Below, in pieces: positions 57,216-64,000 of a stretch of 64,000 nucleotides of DNA. Each line of letters starts with the position of its first letter. The first letter of the stretch is position 1. Source of the DNA: Rhodoferax sp. Lineage in GTDB: Bacteria; Pseudomonadota; Gammaproteobacteria; Burkholderiales; Burkholderiaceae_C. The position numbers were made by a program, and so were the translations under genes. Location: contig JARLJH010000039.1 in NCBI GenBank assembly GCA_031291305.1, positions 112,959 to 176,958 on the forward strand, written 5' to 3'. A model generated the notes under the pieces. It was not told the origin of the DNA. It worked only from the letters and a program-made list of their open reading frames with translations, and made no database searches.

Positions 57216-59036
57216 GTGGCTGACGTCTTTTCATTCGACTTTTCACCATTTGACGCACTGTGCCCCACCGAGCGAACCCTGCTGGCAGACTCCGCCGTAT
57301 GCGTGCACCGATCGGCGGGCCAAGCCCTGGATCTGGCAGAAAGCGCGACCGACCACCTGTGGGTGGTACAGCGTGGCCATGTGCAGCGCGATGAAGACGG
57401 CCATGTCCATGTGCTCGGCGCAGGCGAGTGCACAGGCTGGCGCGCGCTGCTGACTGGCCGCCACCCGGCGACCACCACCGCGCTCGACGAGGTGATGGCT
57501 TGGCAACTACCAAAAGACATCTTGCTGCGCCTGCTGGCTGATAACGCGCGTTTCAGTGCGCTGGTATTTGCTGAGGTAGCTCGCCACTTGATCAGCGACT
57601 CGGATGCCGACCAAAACCGCGAAATGATGTCTCTGATGCTGGTACGCGTGAAAGATGCCTACCTGCAAAAACCGCTGTATGTGGACGGCCAGCAGGATCT
57701 GGTCAGCGTCTGCCGCATCCTGTCCGAGAAGAAAATGACTCAGGCGCTGGTACGCGACATGCTGGAAGGTCACGAGCGCATTGGCATGTTCACCACCACC
57801 GATTTGCGCGATGCCATTCTCAAACCAATAGCGCCAAACGCTTTATTGGCAAGGGATGTAGCCCGTTTTGATCTCATAACTTTGCCACCGGATGCCGAGC
57901 TGTTTGATGCCTTGCTGATCATGCTGCGCCACCGCGTGCACCGCATTCTGATCAAGGACGGTGACACCATCCTGGGTATCCTGAGCCAACTCGACCTGAT
58001 GAGTTTCATGTCCACACACTCACACCTGATCACCCTGCAGGTGGAACATGCACAAACGGTGGACGAATTGCGGACGGCAGCGCTCCAGGTTGACGACGCC
58101 ATCAAACTGCTGCAGCGCGCCGGACTGCGCATCGAGATTATTTCGCGGCTGGTCAGCGAACTCAACAGCCAGATATTTGCCCGTCTTTGGTCTCTGGTGG
58201 CCCCTGCGGAGCTGGTGCACAACAGCTGCCTGCTGGTCTTGGGTAGCGAAGGCCGCAGCGAGCAGATTCTGAAAACCGACCAAGACAACGCCCTGCTGCT
58301 ACGCGATGGATTTGAGCACCCCAGTCTGGGCCAGGCCACGCAGCAGTTCAGCGCCGCTTTGCTCACGTTTGGCTACCCGCCGTGCCCCGGCAACATCATG
58401 ATCACCAACCCGCAGTGGTGCCAGAACCTGGGAGCATTTCGCGAAACCATTGGCCAATGGCTGTTTGCTGGCGAAGCCGAAGGCACCATGAACCTGGCTA
58501 TTTTTTTGGATGCGCGTGCGGTGTGCGGTGACGCCAGCCTGCTGGCCAACGCCCGCGAGCATGCGCTCAACCTGGCCATTGGCAGCAACACCTACGTCGG
58601 TCGCATGGCCAGTGCCATCAATCAATTCTCAGAACCCACCGTCGGCTGGTGGAGTCGCATCACCAAGCTGCAGGCCAACGAGCCCGAGACCTTCGATTTG
58701 AAGAAGATCGGCACCTTTCCCATCGTCCATGGTGCCCGCGCTTTGGCACTGGAGCACCGGCTGGAAGCCCTGAGCACCACAGAGCGGCTGCAAGCCCTGT
58801 CCAGCCTGGAAGCGCTGCCTGCAGCGCTGGCACGCGACCTGATCGAAACCCTGCACCTGCTCATGGGTCTGAAACTACGCAACAACCTACGCCAGCGCTC
58901 GCTGGGAGACCCCATCAGCAACCTGGTGCAGTTGAACAGCTTGGGCACGCTGGACCGCGATCTGCTCAAGGACGCGCTGGCCATCATCCGCCAGTTCAGG
59001 CAGCATCTGCGACTGCATTACCGGTTGGAAGCCTGA
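57216..59036 (+). CDS. cNMP-binding / CBS / DUF294 nucleotidyltransferase-like protein
   Basis: 606 residues with a GTG start (GTGGCTGAC). An N-terminal cyclic-nucleotide-binding-like domain (about 15-120), two CBS motifs (about 150-275), then a DUF294 putative nucleotidyltransferase (GSEGRSEQILKTDQDNALLL, about 347-366) and the DUF294 C-terminal domain. Proteins of this class are linked to acetate transport and exonuclease genes and are related to GlnD-like signal transferases. Residues about 204-224, between the CBS motifs, are encoded by a copy of the dispersed palindromic repeat. Substrate unknown. Confidence 0.9.
   Translation: MADVFSFDFSPFDALCPTERTLLADSAVCVHRSAGQALDLAESATDHLWVVQRGHVQRDEDGHVHVLGAGECTGWRALLTGRHPATTTALDEVMAWQLPKDILLRLLADNARFSALVFAEVARHLISDSDADQNREMMSLMLVRVKDAYLQKPLYVDGQQDLVSVCRILSEKKMTQALVRDMLEGHERIGMFTTTDLRDAILKPIAPNALLARDVARFDLITLPPDAELFDALLIMLRHRVHRILIKDGDTILGILSQLDLMSFMSTHSHLITLQVEHAQTVDELRTAALQVDDAIKLLQRAGLRIEIISRLVSELNSQIFARLWSLVAPAELVHNSCLLVLGSEGRSEQILKTDQDNALLLRDGFEHPSLGQATQQFSAALLTFGYPPCPGNIMITNPQWCQNLGAFRETIGQWLFAGEAEGTMNLAIFLDARAVCGDASLLANAREHALNLAIGSNTYVGRMASAINQFSEPTVGWWSRITKLQANEPETFDLKKIGTFPIVHGARALALEHRLEALSTTERLQALSSLEALPAALARDLIETLHLLMGLKLRNNLRQRSLGDPISNLVQLNSLGTLDRDLLKDALAIIRQFRQHLRLHYRLEA
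57822..57884 (+). repeat. Degenerate palindromic repeat inside the DUF294 gene
   Basis: AACCAATAGCGCCAAACGCT, then TTATTGGCAAGGGATGTAGC and CCGTTTTGATCTCATAA, keep the spacing of the family (ATAGCtgctAACGCTTTATT..AAGCG..agAGCCc.tTTTGA). The centre is altered. It encodes residues of a CBS linker in frame. Confidence 0.5.
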
Positions 59037-59063
59037 ACCGGGTTGATCGGCGGTCGGTCTGGC

Positions 59064-59127
59064 CTCGCCAACAACGTTGATACCCCGCAAACCAGGCTTT
59101 GCCTCCAAGCTCACCGTTGTTGGTGAG
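59064..59127 (+). other. Large hairpin after the DUF294 gene
   Basis: CTCGCCAACAACG (59064-59076) pairs with CGTTGTTGGTGAG (59115-59127), with 12 Watson-Crick pairs and one G-T pair around a 38-base loop. There is no T run, so termination is not supported; it lies 28 bp after the DUF294 stop. Confidence 0.45.
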
Positions 59128-59155
59128 CACTCAACCCGGCGACACCGCTGCACCC

Positions 59156-59179
59156 AATTGTGTCCAAATGGACACAATT
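59156..59179. promoter_or_regulatory. Perfect 24-bp palindrome, candidate operator
   Basis: AATTGTGTCC, AAAT, GGACACAATT: ten-base perfect arms and a 4-base spacer. It lies about 180 bp upstream of the start of the FlgH-like cluster at the border of an AT-rich region. No T run follows. The symmetry and size fit a dimeric repressor or activator site; the protein is unknown. Confidence 0.6.
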
Positions 59180-59361
59180 AGTCCAATATATATCAATCCA
59201 GTTAATGAATTAATTCAAATGCATCGATACCAATAACCATTAGCTAATGAATTATTTCCAGCAGCGAATGTAATTAGTTTTAGTGCTTTTAATGAAAGGC
59301 TTAAAGTAAATCAACCGTCCTAATATTTCATCACCTTTCCACGTAACCCAAGGAGATGATA

Positions 59362-59850
59362 GTGAGTAATTTTAGTTCGGTGACTTCCTATACGCCGTCA
59401 TTGACTTCCTATACGCCGTCATCGACGGCACTCAAATCGGTGCAATCCAACTACGACACCCTTAGCCAAGCTTGTGACTCGGTGGGGGCCTCAATGGCGA
59501 ACGCTGTGGACAACGTTGACAACGGTGCGAGCGCCGTTGTCAGCTTTAGCGAAGAGAGTTTGAACAAGCTCAGCCAGCTCGCTGACGAGGGTTACAACGC
59601 CATCAAAGGCGCTATCAACGATGCCGGAGCCGCCATAGGCGATGCCGTTACCAGCGCGGAGAACAGTCTTACCTCGCTATATACCGATGTCGCGGGCATG
59701 GCCTCCAAGGGCGAGACGGCCATCAGTAACGCCACCTCTTCAGCGGCTGACACCGTCAGTTCCGCAGCCTCTTCGGTGGCGAATAGCATCGGCTCTGCCA
59801 CCAACAGCGTGGTCGGATACGCCACACAAGCAATCAGCGCAGCGGCTTGA
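59362..59850 (+). CDS. Ser/Ala-rich low-complexity protein, unknown function
   Basis: 162 residues beginning with GTG at 59362; the ATG at 59356 directly abuts AGGAG and is too close to it, while the GTG is spaced by 6 bases. No signal peptide. The N-terminus carries two copies of TSYTPS, encoded by a 21-bp tandem repeat; from about residue 50 the protein is predicted to be mostly helical, rich in Ala, Ser, Asn and Asp with quasi-periodic units (AVDNVDNGASAV, GAAIGDAVTSA, SAASSVANSIGSATNSV). This composition resembles fibrous or secreted proteins. No homologue recognised. First gene of the FlgH-like cluster. Confidence 0.8.
   Translation: MSNFSSVTSYTPSLTSYTPSSTALKSVQSNYDTLSQACDSVGASMANAVDNVDNGASAVVSFSEESLNKLSQLADEGYNAIKGAINDAGAAIGDAVTSAENSLTSLYTDVAGMASKGETAISNATSSAADTVSSAASSVANSIGSATNSVVGYATQAISAAA
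59381..59422 (+). repeat. Perfect tandem repeat, two 21-bp units, within the Ser/Ala-rich gene
   Basis: TGACTTCCTATACGCCGTCA plus T occurs twice in a row without a mismatch. It adds seven residues per unit (reading TSYTPSL and TSYTPSS) in frame, so it can expand or contract without breaking the gene. Confidence 0.95.
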
Positions 59851-59851
59851 C

Positions 59852-60433
59852 ATGAAACCCCGCAGACACCTTGTAGCGCTGGCTGTTGCGAGCTTGTCGC
59901 TGTCGGGCTGCTCCATCCTCAGCCCAACACCCCTCTGGGAATTGGCCAAGGCCGCTGGGACGCTGACCAGACGCTCCTTGAACTTGAGTTCTGGTGAGGC
60001 CAGTGACACCGTGTACTACCAACACGCCCCTTTTTCCAGCTTATGTATCGAATTCAATCCGCAAACCCAAACAGCTGACGTGGTACCCGCCTTGCAACTG
60101 GAGCTACAGGCCCACCAGATTGAAAGCCGGGTGTACGAAAGCGCGATCAATACACCAAATTGCCCGGTCTGGCTGCACTACAGCGCGCAGATGGACTGGG
60201 ACATCTCGCCCCACACGGAACGCTACGAGAGCTACATCAGCAAAGCCGCATTGACCCTCCAAAACGACAAAGGCCAAGTGCTGTCAAGCAGCTACTACAT
60301 CTTGGGCGACGGCTTTGGCAACAACAAATGGGCCTCGACCCGGGACAAGTTGGCACCTGTGGTCAGCGCCCTGATCACCAAGACGACCCCGACGAACCGC
60401 CCTCCAGTCCCACCACCCAAGGAGTCCTCATGA
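59852..60433 (+). CDS. Uncharacterised lipoprotein
   Basis: 193 residues from MKPRRHLVALAVASLSLSGC; the signal peptide ends in a lipobox (LSGC, Cys 20). The start follows the preceding stop by one base. The rest shows YYQHAPFSSLCIEFNPQT, VWLHYSAQMDWDISPHT and YISKAALTLQNDKGQVLSSS, with two Cys residues in the mature part that could form a disulphide. No family is recognised. It overlaps the FlgH-like gene by 4 bp (ATGA at 60430-60433), so the two are translationally coupled and probably function together in the envelope. Confidence 0.8.
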   Translation: MKPRRHLVALAVASLSLSGCSILSPTPLWELAKAAGTLTRRSLNLSSGEASDTVYYQHAPFSSLCIEFNPQTQTADVVPALQLELQAHQIESRVYESAINTPNCPVWLHYSAQMDWDISPHTERYESYISKAALTLQNDKGQVLSSSYYILGDGFGNNKWASTRDKLAPVVSALITKTTPTNRPPVPPPKESS

Positions 60434-61122
60434 TCCCCTCCCATATTCGCCCGTTTCTGGGCGCTCTCAGTCTGATCAGCATGCTGATGGGCTGCGCCAG
60501 TGAGCCTGTGGCCCTGGTCCAGGGGCCACTGACGGCGTTGCCCGTGGCTCGCCCAGCGAATATCGAACGCGTCAACACCGGCTCGCTGTTTCAGGCCAAT
60601 TCAGGGTCGCTCTTTACAGGACGGCGCAAACCCCGCGCTATAGGTGACACCGTCAAGGTAAACATTTCGGAGACTCTGAGTGCCAGCAACACGATCAAGG
60701 AAGATGCCAGCCGCGAAAGCTCCCTCTCGTCCAAAGGACCCGGCAACATGCGGACCGATTCAGCGCTGGCCGGCATCTTCAACCAGAGCGCTTCCGCCTC
60801 TGGCAGCAACACGTTCAAGGGCGATGGCACTTCCAAAAATGACAGCAGCTTCACCGGTCAACTTGCCGCCTCGGTGATCAATGTACTGGCTAACGGCAAT
60901 TTGGTGGTAGCTGGCGAGCGCAGTATCGCCCTACACGGCGGTGGCAGCACCTTGCGTTTTTCCGGTGTGGTAGACCCGCGGGACATCAGGGATGGCAACG
61001 TCATCCAGTCCAGCGATGTCGTCAATGCGCGACTCGAAGTCGTCGCGCAGGGTGATGTGTCAGAGATCGCGTCCCGTACCTGGATGCAACGGGTACTCAG
61101 CCGCATCGAGTCGGTTTGGTAG
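60430..61122 (+). CDS. FlgH-family L-ring lipoprotein, isolated from other flagellar genes
   Basis: 230 residues. A signal peptide with lipobox ending MGC (Cys 22) is followed by the FlgH pattern: NTGSLFQANSGSLFTGRRKP, RAIGDTVKVNISETLSASN, SNTFKGDGTSKNDSSFTG, VINVLANGNLVVAGERSIAL, LRFSGVVDPRDIRDGNVIQS and the end WMQRVLSRIESVW. The match extends over the whole length of canonical FlgH, which forms the outer-membrane L-ring with FlgI of the flagellar basal body. Here it is flanked by an unknown lipoprotein and a chalcone-isomerase-like gene rather than flgG/flgI. Either a displaced flgH or a ring-forming paralogue with another role. Confidence 0.88.
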   Translation: MIPSHIRPFLGALSLISMLMGCASEPVALVQGPLTALPVARPANIERVNTGSLFQANSGSLFTGRRKPRAIGDTVKVNISETLSASNTIKEDASRESSLSSKGPGNMRTDSALAGIFNQSASASGSNTFKGDGTSKNDSSFTGQLAASVINVLANGNLVVAGERSIALHGGGSTLRFSGVVDPRDIRDGNVIQSSDVVNARLEVVAQGDVSEIASRTWMQRVLSRIESVW

Positions 61123-61139
61123 CTCACTTGGAGGTAATC

Positions 61140-61790
61140 ATGTTCTCAATACTCAAAACAACGCTGATCGCCGCATCCTGGGTGGCAGCAAGCCTGCCCG
61201 CCACGGCAACCATGCAAATGGATGGCGTCGCCTTGGAAGAGTCTGTGCAGGTTGCTGGCAATGACCTCAAACTCAATGGCGCCGGCATCAGTATGCGCTT
61301 GATTTTCAAGGTGTATGTGATTGGCCTCTATCTGCCAAACCGTGAGCACTCTGCACAGGAAGTTCTGCATGCAGAAGGCCCCAGACGTCTGCGGATCACC
61401 ATGCTACGGGATGTCAGTGGATCAGACTTCTACGACAAGTTACGGCAATATACCGTGGAAGAAGGTGCTTCGATCCCCGCCTTGATCCTGGACAATATGC
61501 AGCGCGTGATTCAAGCCATCGACCGGCAATCGAACGGTTTGCATAAGGGCGACACCCTTACCCTAGACTGGGTACCTGGCACGGGAACCCTCGTCGGACT
61601 CAACAACAAACCACTCACGGCCCCCATGCGTGACATTGCTTTTTACAAGGCTTTGCTCAACATCTGGCTCGGTGACAAGCCGACCGACTCTGACCTCAAA
61701 ATGAAACTTCTGGGCCGCCCCACGGAAGTACGGCGGGATTGTTTGGCTGAGGCGCCCATCAAATGTCAACGCAATATGTCATCTTTGTAA
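61140..61790 (+). CDS. Chalcone-isomerase-like periplasmic protein
   Basis: 216 residues from MFSILKTTLIAASWVAAS with a signal peptide ending near residue 24. The segment LNGAGISMRLIFKVYVIGLYLPN, then RRLRITMLRDVSGSDFYD, is typical of the bacterial chalcone-isomerase-like (Chalcone_3) family, whose biochemical role is unknown. The ribosome binding site GGAGG at 61130-61134 lies close before ATG. It is 17 bp after the FlgH-like gene, thus the fourth gene of the run. Proteins of this family are periplasmic and have been annotated in many proteobacteria without function. Confidence 0.85.
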   Translation: MFSILKTTLIAASWVAASLPATATMQMDGVALEESVQVAGNDLKLNGAGISMRLIFKVYVIGLYLPNREHSAQEVLHAEGPRRLRITMLRDVSGSDFYDKLRQYTVEEGASIPALILDNMQRVIQAIDRQSNGLHKGDTLTLDWVPGTGTLVGLNNKPLTAPMRDIAFYKALLNIWLGDKPTDSDLKMKLLGRPTEVRRDCLAEAPIKCQRNMSSL

Positions 61791-61909
61791 ATTATTTATA
61801 TATTCTTAGATACAAAGAACATTCAATATCCATTGAGCACAAACAAACCAGAATTTTTACGCATACACGAACATAACATACTTACAATCAAATCATTTGT
61901 AATTTCAAG

Positions 61910-62638
61910 ATGAATTCGAATGCTCAGGTACTGATTGTTGACGATGACGAAGACATCAATCGGTTGCTGGCCAATTATCTGGTCCCCTATGGCTTCGTCA
62001 TCCATGTGGCTTGTGATGGTGAAGACATGCACCGCCAGCTTGAGCGTCAAAGCATTGACCTGATCGTGATGGACATCATGTTGCCGGGAACGGACGGTTT
62101 GAGCCTGACGCGCGAAGTCAGGCAACACTCCAAGATTCCGATCATCATGCTGACCGCACGCTCCGACCACTACGACCGGATACTGGGGCTGGAAATCGGC
62201 GCAGACGACTACATCACCAAGCCATTTGAGCCGCGCGAACTGGTGGCACGTATCCAATCGGTGCTGCGCCGCGCCAGACTCCGTGTGAACACCCCATTGC
62301 GTGGTGAGCGAGATGTCATCAGTTTCAATGGCTGGAGGCTCAATGCCGACGACCACAGTTTGCTTGCTCCCAGCGGCGTGAAAGTGGTCTTGTCGAATGC
62401 AGAATTCCAACTGCTGTGCAGTTTTTTGCATACCCCGCGACAGTTGTTAAGGCGGGACCAATTGATCAAGCTCGCACACGGCCACGTGGATGGGGCGGGT
62501 GAGCGCAGCGTTGACCTGCTGGTGTCGCGGCTGCGTCAGAAGCTTGCCGAATCTCCCAACGGGCCGGAAATGATCAAGACCGTTCGGGGCCACGGCTACC
62601 TGTTTACCGCTGCCGTGGAGTTAGGCCAGTCGGTATGA
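61910..62638 (+). CDS. Two-component response regulator, OmpR family
   Basis: 242 residues. The receiver domain has VLIVDDDED (acidic pocket Asp 11-13), the phospho-acceptor Asp 55 in IVMDIMLPG, the Thr of MLTARS and the Lys of YITKPFEPREL. The C-terminal OmpR-type winged helix ends with DLLVSRLRQKL, IKTVRGHGYLF. The gene overlaps the sensor kinase gene by 4 bp. It follows the FlgH-like cluster after a 119-bp AT-rich gap, so it may regulate it. Confidence 0.93.
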   Translation: MNSNAQVLIVDDDEDINRLLANYLVPYGFVIHVACDGEDMHRQLERQSIDLIVMDIMLPGTDGLSLTREVRQHSKIPIIMLTARSDHYDRILGLEIGADDYITKPFEPRELVARIQSVLRRARLRVNTPLRGERDVISFNGWRLNADDHSLLAPSGVKVVLSNAEFQLLCSFLHTPRQLLRRDQLIKLAHGHVDGAGERSVDLLVSRLRQKLAESPNGPEMIKTVRGHGYLFTAAVELGQSV

Positions 62639-63720
62639 AACGTCTGCTGACCTGGCTGCGGTGGCGGCTGCTGCCCAGCACGCTGTTCGGTCGTCTGGCG
62701 CTGCTGCTCGGCGTCGCGGTATTGGTCAGCCACGTCCTGGCACTCAAATTGATGTTTGAAGTTGGCCCAGACCTGTTTGGCCATGCGCCACCCGGCGGCG
62801 GACCGCCATTGCCCCCCCCACGACCCGGTGAGGTACCCGGCCCCATGCTTCTCGGCTTGTTACTCGATATTGGCGTACGGTTATCGGCATTGATGCTGGC
62901 TGCCTGGATTGGTGCGCGCTGGCTGGCACAGCCGGTCCAGCGCCTGGCCGATGCAGCACGCGAGCTGGGGCGCGACATTCACCGCACCCCTCTGGTTGAA
63001 GAAGGCAGCGACGAATGCCGCCAGGCAACCCGCGTTTTCAACCAGATGCAGGCCCAAATTTGCAAGCAACTCAGTGAGCGAGACAGCTTTGTAGCCGCCG
63101 TCTCGCACGATCTACGCACGCCCCTGACACGCATGACGCTCAGGGCCGAGAGCCTGGAAGATACCGAGCAACGCCTTAGCTTCCGGCGCGATATTGCCGA
63201 GATGAACGACATGATCACCGCCACGCTGGACCACCTGCGCGGTGTGGCCTCGGGCGAACCGATGGAGCTGTTGGATGTCAGCTCGCTGCTGAGCAGCCTG
63301 GTGGATGACTGCCTTGCATGGGGTCACCCAGTGACTCTGGTCGAACCTGCCCCTTCCCGTCCAATGGCGCCGCTGCTAACACAAGGCCAGGCCCTGCGGC
63401 GCTGCATCAGCAACCTTGTGGACAACGCAGTGCGTTACGGCGGCTCTGCGCAGCTGCGCTATTTTGACAAGGGCGACCTGCTTTGCATCGAAGTCAGCGA
63501 CCCCGGCCCCGGCATGACGCCTGCAGATCTGGACAAAGCGCTGACGCCGTTTTATCGGGCTGAAGGTTCACGCAACCGCAACAGCGGTGGGGTAGGCCTG
63601 GGGCTATCAATTGCCAACGACATTGCCCGCCGCCTGCACGGCGAGGTGCAGCTCAAAAACGGGAGCGGCGGCGGCCTGATGGCCACCGTAGTTTTGCCGC
63701 GACTGTCTGCGACGCCATGA
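62635..63720 (+). CDS. Sensor histidine kinase, EnvZ-like
   Basis: 361 residues. Two membrane helices (about 19-42 and 76-100) enclose a short periplasmic loop rich in Pro and Gly (APPGGGPPLPPPRPGEVPG), a HAMP domain, then the H box AVSHDLRTPLTRM with His 158, the N box NLVDNAVRYGG, VSDPGPGM and a G box with GVGLGLSIANDIA. It should phosphorylate the adjoining regulator; signal unknown. The 4-bp overlap couples their translation. Confidence 0.93.
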   Translation: MKRLLTWLRWRLLPSTLFGRLALLLGVAVLVSHVLALKLMFEVGPDLFGHAPPGGGPPLPPPRPGEVPGPMLLGLLLDIGVRLSALMLAAWIGARWLAQPVQRLADAARELGRDIHRTPLVEEGSDECRQATRVFNQMQAQICKQLSERDSFVAAVSHDLRTPLTRMTLRAESLEDTEQRLSFRRDIAEMNDMITATLDHLRGVASGEPMELLDVSSLLSSLVDDCLAWGHPVTLVEPAPSRPMAPLLTQGQALRRCISNLVDNAVRYGGSAQLRYFDKGDLLCIEVSDPGPGMTPADLDKALTPFYRAEGSRNRNSGGVGLGLSIANDIARRLHGEVQLKNGSGGGLMATVVLPRLSATP

Positions 63721-63966
63721 CAGGCTACAGACACGAAGGACGCACCTCTACATCAAATAGGCGGCAAGCCCTTATTTCATAAGGATAAACTGCTACTTTT
63801 ATTGATGACATTCCCCTGCTCAAAGCCTTGTAGCACATTCACTGCGTTCACACCCACATCAGCCTTGTCCAATGAGGTATGAGCCTGAACGGTTTGCGTA
63901 TTTCCACCCAGGAGTGAGCCTGAGTCGACGAATTTACGGTTGAACTTGTTGCTTGATCATCCAAGG
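63721..63966. other. Region after the sensor kinase gene
   Basis: No intact gene. It holds a clear dispersed repeat at 63754-63808 and, on the minus strand from about 63945 to 63788, a start-less protein-like frame (SGSLLGGNTQTVQAHTSLDK, then ADVGVNAVNVLQGFEQGN) ending in TGA; the latter may be a decayed gene end. Confidence 0.4.
63754..63808. repeat. Dispersed palindromic repeat
   Basis: AAATAGGCGGCAAGCCCTTA, then TTTCATAAGGATAAACTGCT and ACTTTTATTGATG. Arms CCCTTA(T) / (A)TAAGG pair around a short loop, with TAGGCGGCAAG resembling the reverse complement of the pgi-internal copy's flank. Confidence 0.75.
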
Positions 63967-64000
63967 ATGGTGATCAATATGGACGAGGCCAAACTGCGCA
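63967..64000 (+). CDS. Possible start of a coding region (truncated by window end)
   Basis: A ribosome binding site-like AAGGAT is followed by in-frame starts at 63967 (ATG), 63970 (GTG) and 63979 (ATG; MDEAKLR). Only 11 codons at most are visible, so nothing can be said about function. Confidence 0.3.
   Translation, partial: MVINMDEAKLR

Larger units (their letters stand above)
59037..59361. other. Leader region of the FlgH-like cluster
   Basis: 325 bp with no ORF. It contains a large hairpin (59064-59127), a perfect 24-bp palindrome (59156-59179) and a strongly AT-rich stretch (about 59180-59340) with plausible but unassigned promoter sequences, for example TAATAT near 59320. It ends with the ribosome binding site AGGAG (59351-59355). 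Confidence 0.7.

Noticed and set aside
59356-59361. ATG start of the Ser/Ala-rich protein
   Set aside because: The AGGAG sequence directly touches this ATG; the GTG at 59362 has a normal spacing of 6 bases.

Overview
The window looks like a chromosomal segment of a betaproteobacterium of the order Burkholderiales, most likely family Comamonadaceae and possibly Rhodoferax or a close relative. This rests on protein resemblance by eye, the gene orders (ahcY-tlyA-metF behind an SAH riboswitch; tal-pgi divergent from zwf-hexR) and a dispersed palindromic repeat of the type 'tagctnnnagccctta..taagggct' that I associate with this family. No search was run. No rRNA, tRNA, CRISPR array or intact insertion sequence was found. 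About 45 genes are supported.

Layout. 1-2092: end of an IclR-type regulator, then tagaturonate reductase (uxaB). 2093-4612: groES-groEL behind a perfect CIRCE operator and a sigma-32-like promoter, closed by a terminator. 4685-7993: an outer-membrane barrel protein, an alpha/beta hydrolase lipoprotein, a HAD hydrolase and a YcaQ-type crosslink DNA glycosylase. 8026-12992: central carbon metabolism, tal-pgi on the minus strand and zwf-hexR on the plus strand, sharing a probable HexR operator. 13059-18103: an M20 amidohydrolase, then nucleotide-sugar genes (galE, an NDP-sugar synthase, manC). 18255-26210: monomeric isocitrate dehydrogenase, a chemoreceptor flanked by IS256-like transposase scraps, and the methyl-cycle operon ahcY-tlyA-metF under an SAH riboswitch with a visible terminator.

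26371-39185 is a complete glycogen locus in two converging arms: glgP-glgB-glgX on plus, pgm-glgC-glgA-malQ on minus. 39442-43190: prfC, a HAD-IIB phosphatase and an MFS transporter in an overlapping run. 43191-51728 is more accessory: a decayed ORF, a GGDEF/EAL protein, a frameshifted LysR gene beside an SDR gene, a fosmidomycin-resistance-type exporter with an AraC regulator, and a YegD-type Hsp70. 51897-59036: a small periplasmic protein, then an acetate-uptake neighbourhood (a sensor/pseudokinase fused to a DnaQ-type exonuclease, DUF485 protein, actP, and a cNMP/CBS/DUF294 protein).

59362-61790 is the most novel part: a Ser/Ala-rich 162-residue protein, an unknown lipoprotein, a FlgH (flagellar L-ring) homologue with no other flagellar genes, and a chalcone-isomerase-like periplasmic protein. 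It lies behind an AT-rich leader with a perfect 24-bp palindrome and is followed by an OmpR/EnvZ-type two-component pair. I propose it as a candidate undescribed envelope or secretion module. A second theme is the dispersed palindromic repeat, of which at least three copies (in pgi, the HAD-IIB phosphatase and the DUF294 gene) appear to be translated in frame.
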